64,000 nt of DNA from Agapetus fuscipes (Eukaryota; Arthropoda; Insecta; Trichoptera; Glossosomatidae): NCBI GenBank assembly GCA_951799405.1, contig OX637363.1:5270001-5334000 (forward strand). Direction: 5' to 3'. The notes beneath the pieces were generated by a model. The model did no database searches. It was not told the origin of the DNA and worked only from the letters and a program-made list of their open reading frames with translations. The position numbers and the translations under genes were made by a program. Below, piece by piece: positions 32,664 through 42,990 of this stretch (the stretch's first letter is position 1; every line of letters begins with the position of its first letter).

Positions 32664-33090
32664 GGGCCTGTTGCACCTACAAAAAAAAAAACACTACGCA
32701 ACGCACTACGCTACTAAGCTACACATACAGTGTAACTTCTTGCCGCGTTATCCCCGAAGGGGTCGCATGTGGCGAGTTGAACCTATTTACCGGCCGGCCT
32801 TACGCCAACCACTTCAGTTGAAGTGGAGGTTTCCCAGCTCCCGGGAGCGCTGGTTCTCATTTCTTGCGAAGGCTGAGTACACCTTGCCGGAATTTATTTT
32901 GGGTCTGAAATATACACCAAAACGGGAAATCATTTCTGACAGCCTGGGTGGGGATCGAACGCTTGCTCTCGGCATGGAATGCAAGCATTCTACCAACTGA
33001 GCTATCAATCAGACAAAAATAAAAATTAAGAGGATGCACCAGCAAGCACATCATTTTTTCTTCCTTGCAATGGTGTAAGAAAATAAACAA
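32664..33090. mobile_element. CCTGTTGCACC MITE interrupted by SINE1
   Basis: Left end GGGCCTGTTGCACCTAC at 32664; the other half resumes at 33006 with CAATCAGACAAAAATAAAAA. Right end lost. Confidence 0.65.
32682..33006 (-). mobile_element. SINE1 inside the MITE
   Basis: Poly-A side at 32682-32692 (plus A run), end sequence at 32700-32775, A box about 32983-33000. A short deletion removes the ACCTGTAAAAATA segment. Confidence 0.85.
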
Positions 33091-33281
33091 TGCGAGTCCG
33101 ATTGCCAATATCATTACTCAGAGGGCATTTTCAGAAAGGCATTTTCAACAGCTCAAAATCATGTAGAACTGGCAACCACATTCCGTCATGCTAAAGTAGC
33201 TTTTTTAAAGTAGCATTTATAAAGGCACCTATTCTGTTCACATTTTACGCAAAAGATTTTGTAAAGCTTGCTGAAATGTAA

Positions 33282-33511
33282 GGGCCTGTTGCACCAACCT
33301 CCTGTCAATATTTGACTGACTCATCAAATTTGATTTCCTAATTCTGGTAAGGACTCGCTTAAATATTTTTAGGAAGTGGATAATAATATGATGGAATTTG
33401 AACAGAAAAGATTATGTACATCAGCTGATTGCAACGATTTTTTTTTATTTGATTGGAGAAATCACACTTAATCTTGATTTTCGTCTGATAGGAGTTTGGT
33501 ACAACAGGCCC
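33282..33511. mobile_element. CCTGTTGCACCAA MITE copy
   Basis: Ends GGGCCTGTTGCACCAACC and GTTTGGTACAACAGGCCC, about 230 bp, A+T-rich centre. Flanks are TAA and TTA. Confidence 0.85.
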
Positions 33512-33593
33512 TTAGAATTACACATCTACTTAGCTAGTACTTACTCATTTCATTCGGGTATTCATGGACCTCCATGCTGATGTTTGTCAACAG

Positions 33594-33686
33594 GACAAGG
33601 CGCCAGGGAGGTGACGTCACCAGCAGCCATGACCCCTCCAGCTCTGCGGCTGTGGACCTCAGGATGCGGCCACCTGCTGCTGCAAG
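33594..33686 (+). CDS. Candidate upstream exon of the bZIP gene
   Basis: A GC-rich island in AT-rich DNA with acceptor TTTGTCAACAG and donor CAAG-GTTTAC, 93 nt. The frame that matches the downstream bZIP exons reads REVTSPAAMTPPALRLW and GCGHLLLQ. The exon is phase 1 at both ends, so it can join 37952 to give an Asp codon. Another frame (SSSHDPSSSAAVDLRMRPP) looks more protein-like but does not fit the downstream phase. Contains the palindrome TGACGTCA. An intron of 4.3 kb, full of repeats, would separate it from the next exon. Confidence 0.35.
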
Positions 33687-33818
33687 GTTTACACAGACTA
33701 TTACTTATTGCGAAAAATAATCTGCCTACGATGCACCTACTCGTACTTGTAAACGTTCCTAGCCGCCGAGGTAATCCTGAAATTCAGATAAAGGATATTT
33801 TATTTCATTGTTAGCGCG

Positions 33819-34120
33819 GCCAGTCGATAGCTCAGCTGGCAGAGCGCTAGCATTCCACGCCGAGAGAGCTCGGGCTCGAATCCCACCGAGGGTGTCGAAA
33901 TGATTTCCCGTTTCGGTGTTTATTTCAAAAACCCAAAATAAAATACCGGCAAGGTTTACTCAGCTTTCACAAGAAATGAGTATAAACCTCCACTTCAACT
34001 GAAGTGGTTGAAGAGGGCCGGTCCCCTTACCTCTAAAAATAAATAGGTTCCACTCGCCACTTGCGAAACCCTTTGGGGGTAATGTGGCAAGAAGTTGCAC
34101 TGTATGTGTAGCTTTGTTGC
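33819..34120 (+). mobile_element. SINE1 with the best tRNA-like head
   Basis: A box GATAGCTCAGCTGGCAGAGCG and B box GGGCTCGAATCCC are near canonical. A 30-bp gap removes part of the 'ccccctcgggagctgg' region. Confidence 0.85.
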
Positions 34121-34136
34121 GTTGCGACGCTCACAA

Positions 34137-34200
34137 TAACGCAGCGTAGCATAGCGGTTAACGCTACGGACTCATAATCGAAAGAGTGTGGGTTCACAGA
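34137..34200 (+). other. tRNA-like head piece
   Basis: GCGTAGCATAGCGGTTAACGC and GTGTGGGTTCACAGAGCAC look like a SINE2-type head with a broken B box. Confidence 0.4.
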
Positions 34201-34287
34201 GCACATACAGTATAATTTAATTTTCAAATATACTATTAGCTGGGTTTGTGGCTGGGTTCAAATAATCATATTATGAGTTACCTTTAA

Positions 34288-34981
34288 GGCGTGTTATAAA
34301 GCTAAATCTGCCGTTTTTGTTTCTTACACTTTATGGTCTTAGCAAAATAGTTACAGTAATGAAAAAAATCAAGCATGTTTATTAATTTTTTATCTTAATT
34401 ATAAAGCTTGAACAAAATATATAACTTAAGAATTGCCACCACAAAAAAATATTTTAAAAAACGCGTTTTTTTTTACATTTTTAGCTTTTTTTTGTGTGTG
34501 CTGTATTTTGGATTTTTTTTTGCTTTTTAATTACAGAACTATACATTGTTTAGGTTCCGTACTGAACATTTTTTTTATAATGTCAATAGTTTTAGAGTAA
34601 ATATGGAAAAACTGAAACTACTTAATGAATTAAATTTTAATTAAATCAAAGAACACAGTTTTTCCATATTTACTCAAAAACTATTGACATTATAAAAAAA
34701 TGTTAAGTTCGGAACCTAAACAATGTACGGTTCTGTAATTAAAAAGCAAAAAAAAAATCCAAAATACAGCACACACAAAAAAAAGCTAAAAATGTAAAAA
34801 AAACGCGTTTTTTAAAATATTTTTTTGTGGTGGCAATTCTTAAGTTATATATTTTGTTCAAGCTTTATAATTAAGATAAAAAATTAATAAACATGCTTGA
34901 TTTTTTTCATTACTGTAACTATTTTGCTAAGACCATAAAGTGTAAGAAACAAAAACGGCATATTTGGCTTTATAACACGCC
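34288..34981. mobile_element. 694-bp foldback element flanked by TTAA
   Basis: Two arms of about 330 bp are near-perfect inverted copies (GGCGTGTTATAAAGC at the left end, GCTTTATAACACGCC at the right), around a centre of about 35 bp (about 34617-34652). TTAA lies at 34284-34287 and 34982-34985, as for piggyBac-type insertion. No ORF of note. The RNA would fold into one long hairpin. Confidence 0.9.
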
Positions 34982-34989
34982 TTAACAAG

Positions 34990-35095
34990 GAATTGTCACA
35001 AAAGATCCATCCAGCCTCACAGTAAACGCTTGCTTGAGTATTGGCGCTTTTTATTGCGACAACTAGTTTCGTTGACTAATAAGTTGGTATGAGGC
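34990..35095 (+). mobile_element. SINE2 body fragment and RTE1 start fragment
   Basis: GATCCATCCAGCCTCACAGT and TTGCTTGAGTATTGGCGCTT are SINE2 body; TAAGTTGGTATGAGGCTAAC is the first part of the RTE1 tail. Confidence 0.6.
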
Positions 35096-35929
35096 TAACC
35101 ACCCTAATCGATGATGATCTTAATGAGGAGGGTTGTAGTCAGTGCCGGTTTTAGCACTACCAGCGCCCTGGGCGAGATTTTTTAAGGCGCCCCCCCCACT
35201 ATTCGCCATTCGAAAATTCAAATTCATACAAAAAAAAGGAACGTTAAAATTAAAAAAAGATATGACAATACAGTTGACAGCTAATCAAATGGTGGAAAAT
35301 ATAAACTTAGAGAGGGGATTTATGTCCAAAAAACTATTTTGAAAAATAATACATATTATCAAAAATAAGAAATGGACAAAAATGAAAATTTGACGAAAGT
35401 ACAAAAAATTAAACTATAAAAAATGTACGAATGTAGAATAATTTGAAATTCAATATTTAGAAAGCACAAATTTAAAAAAATAATGGAAAATACAGAAATA
35501 GTCTTACAACATAAAAATTGAAGAAAAAAATAAAGTTTTTGAAAAAAAAGATAATGGAAAGAATATAAAACTTAAAAACGTGTACATTTATAAAAAAAAA
35601 AGATTTACGAATAACTGATTTCCATACAAAAGTCAGCTGCATAAATACAAAAATCAACTATCTTCATGCTTTTAACTTGAGGTCTAATTTTGTACAATAT
35701 AATGATATGTAAGAGGACAATCACGCCGAGTGTATATTTCGCATACCCGAAATACAAACCAAAAACTTACATCGTTCCGCACATCGATATATAGAACTGG
35801 ATGTTTGATTTCTGCGAGTTGTAGCCCTCTCCACTTTGCCCAGGATTCCTCTCTTCCCTACCATCCTTTCTGATTCCTAAATCCGAACCAGCTAGACCAT
35901 TTTTAGACCACATTTAAAGAACAAATCAC

Positions 35930-36125
35930 GCCCACAAACAAACACGTGTAGTTCGCGCTTACAAATGCTGAATGTGTACTTACAAATAAAATCCAAACCT
36001 CAAATCAACATAAGCGCTACAACTTTTGCCGACCTTCCCTAACACAGGGGTGAGATTGGCAAAGTGAACCATTTTTTACAGTATGGGTGGTCAGCCTCAT
36101 ATCAACCCATAAGTCAAGGAATACA
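35930..36125 (-). mobile_element. RTE1 tail within copy A
   Basis: CAAACACGTGTAGTTCGCGC to CATAAGTCAAGGAATAC on plus; the terminal AATCT part is missing. Confidence 0.75.
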
Positions 36126-36586
36126 AATAATAAATAACGTTTAAGTAAGGGGGGTGACCCAAATAAGGCCTATGTCCTAATAAGGCCTATTGATGAAATT
36201 TCCCGCTTCGAGTTTTCAAATAGCCGCCAATGTTTGTAGAAGTGTGTATGGACATTAATTAACGCACACAAGCACAACAAGTGGTCGCTGGCGTGAGCAT
36301 GTTGGATCCTGGAGTCCAAAACATGCAGGACGCGGAGCGCACGCTTGATTTCTTAAGGTATTGGCAGAGTGAAAAGTAACATTTTTATTTTTATTTGTAC
36401 ACGGTGTGCTGTGCTTTCTCTATAGGATAATTATATGTGCAGACATGTCCTCTAAGATTTAATTTAAGTATTGACAACGTAATGTATTTATTAAAAAAAT
36501 GAAAGCTTATTTATATAAATATTTAATAATATAAATGGTAAAACATTGTTTTAATTCACTTTATTTTATTTGTTTATGCTCGAATA

Positions 36587-36612
36587 TTTTCGCCTAATGA
36601 GGCATCTTCAAG
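36587..36612 (-). repeat. CTGANGA-like hairpin-GAAA motif
   Basis: Minus strand: TTGAAGA, T, stem GCCT/GGC with CATTA loop, GAAAA. The first C of the core is T here. Confidence 0.6.
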
Positions 36613-36842
36613 AGTAGAATGGTTACAAATATATTTTAATAAAATAATTTTCAAAACAATTTTCAAAACAACTTTTTTTCAAAACAAAAGCAAAATTCAT
36701 AGACAATTTTTTTTTTTAAAACACAAATGTAAGATTCAAAAATGCATTATGGTTAGGTATAATGAAAAATGAAAGCTTATTTGTTTTTATGTAGGCCTTA
36801 TTAAGACACAGGGTTCCCAATAAGGCCAAAATGCCATTTTAG

Positions 36843-37220
36843 TTAATCTGTAATGTTGGCGGCTAGGGTTTATTAAAGTGAAATTTGTTTTATGTTTAAG
36901 TTTTTTTTTTGATGTCCATGTCCATGTTTATATTATATTATTGTTTATTAATTTTAAAAATGTAATTTGTGATGTTTGTTCCTTGACTTATAGGTTGGTA
37001 TGCGGCTGACCACCCATACTGTAAAAAATGGTTCACTTTGCCAATGTCACCCCTGCTTCAGGGAAGGTCGGCAAGAGTTGTAGGGCTTATGTTCATTTGA
37101 GATTGGGGTTTTTATATTGTAGGTCCACATGCAGCATGTTTAAGCGCGAAATTATGCATATCTGCTTGTGGGAATGCATTTAATATGAATCTCAAATGAT
37201 ACATATCTTTTCAGCTTAGA
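36843..37220 (+). mobile_element. RTE1 3' end
   Basis: Begins AATCTGTAATGTTGGCGGC (end of the ORF), 3' UTR, then the full tail to CTTTTCAGCTTAGATTTAG. Confidence 0.8.
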
Positions 37221-37951
37221 TTTAGATTTTAGTTATTTGTGTTTACAAAAGTGTGATTTTTGTTTAAAAAACAATTTTATTTCATTTATTACAAAGTTTA
37301 ATAAATAAATATAAGTATTTCAAATAACCATTGCATTATTATTATAAGCCCGCTAGTTATGTAATAACAAAGTTAAGGTAGGCCTTATTTGGGTCACTTA
37401 CCTTATAAAAAAATAACAAAACCTTAAAAAGAAATCAAAATACAGAAGATACAAAAAAGTCAATAATTTCCTATCCAAAAAATGTAACAAATTTATAAAC
37501 CAATATTACAAATCAACATTGCAGATTAGGCGCCACTTCTTCCTGTCCTTGCATACTTCTTTCATTTCATCGAGAGTCAAATCCTTTTTAATACAAGCCC
37601 TCCTTTTATTATATTATGATAAGAAAAATTAATATGTTTATAAAAAATATAAATATGAAAAATAAAAATAAACATTATTACCTGATGATGATTACTGTGT
37701 AGTTTGTGTCCAAATTATTAAAAAGTAAAGAGTGAAAATAAAAACAGGGTTTTAATAACTGTAAAAAAATATGTTCGATTTTAATTCCCCAAAAACTTCA
37801 AAATTACTAAAAAATGAAAAGGGGCGCCTGTGGCGCCCCTTCATACCTGCGCCCCTGGGCGGTCGCCCGACCGCGCCCAACCCTAACGCCGGTACTGCTT
37901 GTAGTTCTATTGAACAGAACAATATATGTGTAATGAGTGACCTTGTTATAG

Positions 37952-40775
37952 ATGCAGGAGTGCAGCCCTGGTCCCTGTCCCAGGCGCGCGCCCTGGAGCT
38001 GCAGTGGCTGCAGAGGCAGCTGGCCCTCAGGGAGAGGCCCGCCCTCGCCCTGGCCTGCAGACCTCCTGTCTCCTTCCCCAGCCCCGCCAGGACAAGCACA
38101 GAACAACCCATCTACTACAGAGGTGAATACAAAGCAGACCCGACAAGTCCTTCTGAATAATAATAATAATTTTAGAATGATTTATTTGGTGAGCGCTGTT
38201 TTTGTGTGTATCACATCTCAAGATGCCTTCTGCGAGCTTGGTCATCGCTGTAGAAAGCGTCGATTTTCAAGCAAGACCCAGTTGCTGTAAGGTTGGCTGG
38301 GCCTTTAGTGACCGGTGTTTGTAAAGGTTTAATGAATTTTTCAATCCACATTGTAAAATTTACACAATTTTGTAAACATAATCGTCTATTATTGCTTACA
38401 GCACTTCACAAATTATATAAACATAACTACTTAAAAAAATAACCTTTAGCTCGGTTGGTAGAGTGCATGCATTCCATGCCGTGAGCTCGGGTTCGAGAGT
38501 GTCAGAAATGATTTCCCGTTTCGGTGTTTATTTCAATACCGGCAAGTTTTACTCAGCTTTCACAATAAATGAGTACCAGCCCCCTCGGGAGTTGGGAAGC
38601 CCCCACTTCAAATGAAGTGGTTGGCGTAAGGCTGCCCCTCTTACCTGTAAAAATAAATAGGTTCCATTCGCCAAATGCGAAACCCTCCGCGGATAACGCG
38701 GCAAGAAGTACACTATATGTGTAGCTTAGTTGCGTAGTTGCGTTGCGTCCGCAAATCTCAATCCCGCGATTATCGCGGGATTGAGATTTTGATGCGAGAT
38801 TGGATTCCACTCCACTCCACCTCCACTCTGTTTCATTGTCTTATCTCAATTTCCTCGCATTCCTCAGTCACACTTGTCGGAAACCGATTTTGCCCGAAAT
38901 GCCCTACAACTGGAACCTCCGATCCGACACCCGACAAGTGGGAACGGGCTCTAAGCACCAAACTCCAATCAGACAAAAATCAAAATTAAGTGTGATTTCT
39001 CCCAACAAATTGGTTGCATTTACGTTATTCATTACGCATCTTTCCTGTTCAAATTCCATCATATTATTACCCACTTCCGAGAAATATTTAATCGAGGTCC
39101 TTACCAGAACTAAGAAATCAAAATTTGATGAGTCAAATCAAATATGGATTTGAGATTGACGTTTTTTTTGTACCTAATCCCACAAATCCGCGAGATTCAT
39201 GACCCTAATCTCAGGATTGAGATTTTGATGCGGGATTGGATTCCCTTGGTAGTCCCAGAGAAGACTGACGTTTGCTCGGCGAGAAAAAAGTTCCAATTTC
39301 AAAAATGTTTCGACCTCATTTAATACAAGAAATTACCTATCGAAGTACTAATGAAAACAATTTGTTTTACATTTAGAGGCAGAGAAATCGGCATCCAACG
39401 ACAGCGCGAGTAACTTCGAGCACGAGTATGAGCGCGAGCGTGCGCACGAATATGATGAGCCAGAGACGGAGCGCGTGAAGAGGCCGCGGGGACAGAAGAG
39501 GCCCACGCCTGCCGAGCACAAGGACCACAAGTACTACGAAAGGCGCAAGAGGAACAACCAGGCGGCCAAGAAGTCCCGGGACGCGAGGAAGCTCAGGGAA
39601 GATCAGGTGAGACCATGACGCGCTCTCTGCATGAGTATGATGAACCAGAAGCGGAGGTGTGAGGAGCCGCGGGGACAGAAGAGGCCCACGCCTGCCGAGC
39701 ACAAGGACCACAAGTACTACGAGAGGCGCAAGAGGAACAACCAGGCGGCCAAAAGTCCCGAGACGCGAGGAAGCTCAGGGAAGATCAGGTGAGACTATGA
39801 CACGCTCTCTGCATGAATGCTATTTTTTTAAGGAATCCCGTCCGGGAGGCTCCCCAATTCTTGAAAGTCTTGGAGGTCACCGTTGTTTCTGTCGTGAGGC
39901 GCTGCAAGGAAGTGGCGATTGATGTTGGTTTTGAATAAAACCGGATTTTAAAATGCGAAGGGAACACAGATACTGGTAGATCATTCCATAAACGGGCAGT
40001 TTGGCAAAGGAATGAGTCATATCATGGAAACGCCAAGTTCTCATAGTTTTGAGATCGACTCGTCGTTGAAGAAAGGTAATTATGGATAAGCATTGGAGTA
40101 CTTGGGACGATCTACATTGTTCTGAATCGAATGGAGTAGGTACCTACTTGAACAATTCCCAAGAATTCCAAGAAGACCAGCTCCAACAAATACGCAGTTC
40201 CCAAATATTGAATGGATTTTTGTTACCTATTGACTTATCCAAAGATTTTTTTTTCATTTACTGAAAGCTAAAGCGATCCTTTAATGACCTGATAGTAACA
40301 GTCTGTTTTGCGCTCTGTGGTGAATGGGACCAAAACATTGATCAGTGAGTGGCTGCGCAAGTATTTAGTGAGCGTGTTTCTATAGTGACGGCTACAAGGG
40401 CATGTAACTGTTTACCACCTGTGGTCTGAGAGATTGCCGACAGCATCACCTTCAATATACTTCTGAAGATCGATCTGTTCACTGAAACTATTGAGGCGCC
40501 TTTGGAGAGGGAGTGTCACGAAATGACGTCAATGAAAAAAGTCACCTGATTCATCATAATCATCATAAGTTAAGCAATGTATATTCGAGCTTTTCACCAT
40601 GCTTTTGTGCAGTTAGGTATCAATTCATTATCTGGTCTTCCTTTTAAATTGTTTTCAGATCGCGTTGCGTGCCGCCATGCTGGAGCACGAGAACAGTGTT
40701 TTGCGCGTACAGCTGGGAGCTCTCAGGGAAGAGACGCATGCCCTGCGCGCCCTCCTGCTGGTCTCCCCGCCCTGA
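37952..40775 (+). CDS. PAR/Giant-type bZIP transcription factor, 3' exons
   Basis: Nuclear DNA-binding dimer of the PAR bZIP group (HLF/TEF/Pdp1, Giant, CES-2 like). Three exons fit in phase: 37952-38122 (acceptor TTATAG, donor GAG-GTGAAT), 39377-39606 (acceptor ATTTAG, donor CAG-GTGAGA) and 40659-40775 (acceptor GTTTTCAG, stop TGA 40773). Exon one gives QARALELQWLQRQLALRER and PPVSFPSPA. Exon two gives an acidic/basic stretch (HEYERERAHEY), then PRGQKRPTPAEHKDHKYY and the basic region ERRKRNNQAAKKSRDARKL. Exon three holds the zipper (RAAMLEHENSVLRVQLGAL, LRALLL), cut in the basic region-zipper hinge as in family genes. The N-terminal part is missing or is at 33594. Strong base composition shift: exons GC-rich, introns AT-rich. 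Confidence 0.87.
38157..38345 (-). mobile_element. SINE2, L2-type tail, head missing
   Basis: Tail with (TAA)n at 38157, GATTTATTTGGTGAGCGCTG and AGCAAGACCCAGTTGCTGTA on plus. Lies 35 bp after the bZIP exon donor. Confidence 0.8.
38447..38745 (+). mobile_element. SINE1 in the bZIP intron
   Basis: A box TAGCTCGGTTGGTAGAGTGC; the B box region is shortened (GGGTTCGAGAGTGTC). Runs to GTGTAGCTTAGTTGCG. Confidence 0.85.
38755..39250. repeat. GATGCGGGATTGGATTCCC repeat with internal pieces
   Basis: The palindrome ATCCCGCGATTATCGCGGGAT (38761-38781) and the end GATGCGAGATTGGATTCC (38793-38811). The end recurs as GATGCGGGATTGGATTCCC at about 39227-39245. Between them lies a half copy of the CCTGTTGCACC MITE (38955-39160). 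Confidence 0.6.
39607..39787 (+). pseudogene. Broken tandem copy of the bZIP basic-region exon
   Basis: Repeats the second half of exon 39377-39606 and its donor (CAG-GTGAGACTATGACACGC). The match starts at the 'gaccatgacgcgctctctgcatga' end. Differences: GAGGTGTGAGGAG in place of the GAGCGCGTGAAGAGG segment, which puts a TGA in frame at about 39659. A single-base loss in the AAGAAG of the Lys-Lys pair (AAAAG) shifts the frame inside the DNA-contact helix. Splicing it in would break the protein, so it is likely skipped. Confidence 0.85.
39823..40060 (-). mobile_element. LINE-J 3' end
   Basis: Plus text TTTTTTTAAGGAATCCCGTC and GGAGGCTCCCCAATTCTTGA, then codons for FPSHFKI and the HDSF-QTA segment in reverse. 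Same element as 12075 with a 3' A-rich end. Confidence 0.8.
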
Positions 40776-41165
40776 TAATACCCCCACATCACGGTGTCCA
40801 ACAGTCTGCTGGTCTGCCTCCCTACATTACGGTGTCCACCAGTCTGCTGGTCTCCCTCCCTACATTACGGTGCCCACCAGGCTGCTGGTCTATCCCTCCC
40901 CACATCATGGTGTCCACCAGTCTGCTGGTCTCCCTCCCTACATTACGGTGTCCACCAGGCTGCTGGTCTATCCCTCCCCACATCATGGTGTCCACCAGTC
41001 TGCTGGTCTCCCTCCCTACATTACGGTGTCCACCAGGCTGCTGGTCTCCCTCCCCACATCACGGTGTCCACCAGTCTGCTGGTCTCCCTCCCTACATTAC
41101 GGTGTCCACCAGGCTGCTGGTCTCCCTCCCCACATCATGGTGTCCACCAGGCTGCTGGTCAAGCC
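40756..41165 (+). repeat. 38-bp minisatellite starting in the last bZIP codons
   Basis: About ten units of 38-40 bp (ACATTACGGTGTCCACCAGT, CTGCTGGTCTCCCTCCCT). The first copy of CTGCTGGTCTCCCCGCCC is the final coding segment (LLVSPP, stop). Units alternate ACATTACGG and ACATCATGG and CCAGTCTG and CCAGGCTG in a partly regular pattern. It would be in the 3' UTR. Confidence 0.9.
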
Positions 41166-41423
41166 ATTAAAGTAGAAAGTCAATAGGTACACCTTATTTT
41201 TGCAAAGCGTTTGCAGCTATCTACGTCATTGTGTGTTTGATTATGTATCCACCTTGGTTGGATCATTTCCATTTTTGCACACGCCACGATTTTAGGGAGA
41301 AGTCGTTGATGTCGTATGTTTAGGTATTTTAATTTAATGTATAGATAACATGAGATATTATATCTTTTACGTTGATTTTTCTGTATATAAAACACTAACA
41401 TTACCTATATATTTCTTTTTGAC

Positions 41424-41429
41424 AATAAA
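41424..41429 (+). terminator. AATAAA polyadenylation signal of the bZIP gene
   Basis: AATAAA about 650 bp after the stop codon, downstream of the minisatellite. No stronger signal lies between. Confidence 0.5.
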
Positions 41430-41459
41430 GAAAATGTTTATGTCAAAGAAAAGACCAGC

Positions 41460-41720
41460 GTTTTATTTTTTGAGAGCGACTACTAATCTACTAATGAGGT
41501 CAGAGCATTAATTAAGGCGCGAAAATAAACGTCGTCATACGGCTGGGTTACGAGGGTAAAAACAATAAAATATTACGTTATTGATTGCTAACGACACCAT
41601 ACAAAGCTGATTTTTTCTCGCCGAGAAAAAAAAATCTAAATAAAAAAAAACCGAGTCCATTAATGATGAGCCTTAAATGTCAATATTTGTTTGCAACTTA
41701 AATTATAATACATACGACTG
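41460..41720. other. Short non-coding stretch after the bZIP gene
   Basis: Nothing recognised except a short RTE1 tail piece (about 41676-41705). Confidence 0.4.
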
Positions 41721-42062
41721 CAGTGCCGGCGCTAGGGTTGGGCGCGGTCGGGCGACCGCCCAGGGCGCCAGGTATGAAGGGGCGCCGCAGGCGCCCCTTT
41801 ATATTTTTTATTAATTTTGAAGTTTTTGGGGCATTAAAACTCGAAAATAATTATTTTTCGTAAACAGTAAAAATCGAACCTGTAAAATAATTGTTAGAAA
41901 CATTCTTAGAAAGAGAAATGAAAACAATAATTAAATATTTATTTTTATTTTGTTATTGTTAGGTATATTTCTTTTAACTTTTTACTTTAAAAAGGTACAT
42001 ATGTATTTCACGACCTTGTTTTTTATTTCGTTTAATGTTTTGATTATGAATGGCTGAAATTA

Positions 42063-42330
42063 TTTTAAGGAAGATGATTTAAGAAATGGACTATCTAAGA
42101 AGTATGATTGGGAAAAAAACGAAGTGACAGGGTGAGGAATGATCTTAAAGAGAAGAATGTGGTGTAAGAGAAGGTGTGAAATTGAAGATTAAAAGAAGTT
42201 TGCTAAGATGGTTCGGGTATATGGAGAGAATGAGTGATGAAAGACTGACGAATAAAGTATATATTGCAAGAATAGATGGATTTCGTGGTAGAGTAAGACC
42301 GAGAAAAGTATAGATGAATCAAATTTTTGA
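42063..42330 (+). mobile_element. RTE1 RT C-terminal piece inside copy B
   Basis: Reads, with stops and frame changes, LRSMIGKK, KLKIKRSLLRWFGYMERMSD and RLTNKVYIARIDG. Then the AT-rich body follows. Confidence 0.75.
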
Positions 42331-42751
42331 AATAGCGATTTTCTGTCTAGATTTTTTATACGTTTTTGTTTTCTTTATAAATTTTTCTTTGTTTAATTTT
42401 AGATTTATTATTTTTTATTTAATTTTTTTTCTTAAATTTTTAATGTTGTAAGAAGACTATTTCTGTCTTTTCCATTATTTTTTTAATTTGTGCTTTCTAA
42501 ATATTGAATTTCAAATTATTCTACATTCCTACATTTTTTTATAGTTTCATTTTTTGTACTTTCGTCAAATTTTCATTTTTGTACATTTTTTATTTTTGAT
42601 GATTTAATCTGCAATGCTGATTTGTAATGTTGGTTTATTAGTTTGCTACATTTTTTGCATAAGAAATTTTTGACTTTTTTTTGTATAGATTTCTTTTTAG
42701 GGTTTTGTTGTTGTTTTTTTTATACTTATATGTTATTTATTGCTCGTATTC

Positions 42752-42990
42752 CTTGACTTATAGGTTGGTATGAGGCTGACCACCCATACTGTAAAAAATG
42801 GTTCACTTTGACAATGTCACCCCTGTTTCAGGGAATGTCGGCAAGAGTTGCAGGGCTTATGTTCATTTGAGGTTTGGATTTTATTTGTAAGTACACAATC
42901 AGCATTTGTAAGCGCGAACTACACGTGTTTGTTTGTCGGCATAAATCTGAGAGCTTTGAATGAATATATCCTTGCAACTTAGATTATGGA
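42752..42990 (+). mobile_element. RTE1 tail inside copy B
   Basis: CTTGACTTATAGGTTGGTAT to CCTTGCAACTTAGATTATGG. Complete tail. Confidence 0.85.

Larger units (their letters stand above)
36147..37402. mobile_element. DNA transposon with GTGACCCAAATAAGGCCT ends
   Basis: Terminal inverted repeats GGGTGACCCAAATAAGGCCT and AGGCCTTATTTGGGTCAC. About 1.26 kb including a nested RTE1 3' end (36843-37220). No transposase ORF. Confidence 0.75.
35140..37897. mobile_element. hAT-like element, copy A, with nested insertions
   Basis: Ends CAGTGCCGG and CCGGTACTG, flanked by GTTGTAGT (35132-35139) and CTTGTAGT (37898-37905), an 8-bp duplication with one difference. Its AT-rich body (35220-35890) matches copy B (41721-43228) in reverse. 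Near the right end (37500-37620) lies an RTE-like C-terminal piece. No transposase seen. Confidence 0.75.

Noticed and set aside
12640..34200. tRNA genes at 12640, 13428, 33827 and 34137
   Set aside because: A and B boxes exist, but acceptor stems do not pair well and SINE bodies follow or the family is repeated. Treated as SINE heads.
40577..41186. Three overlapping ORFs rich in LLVSLP and CPPGCW
   Set aside because: They read through the 38-bp minisatellite in the bZIP 3' UTR; openness reflects the repeat, not coding.
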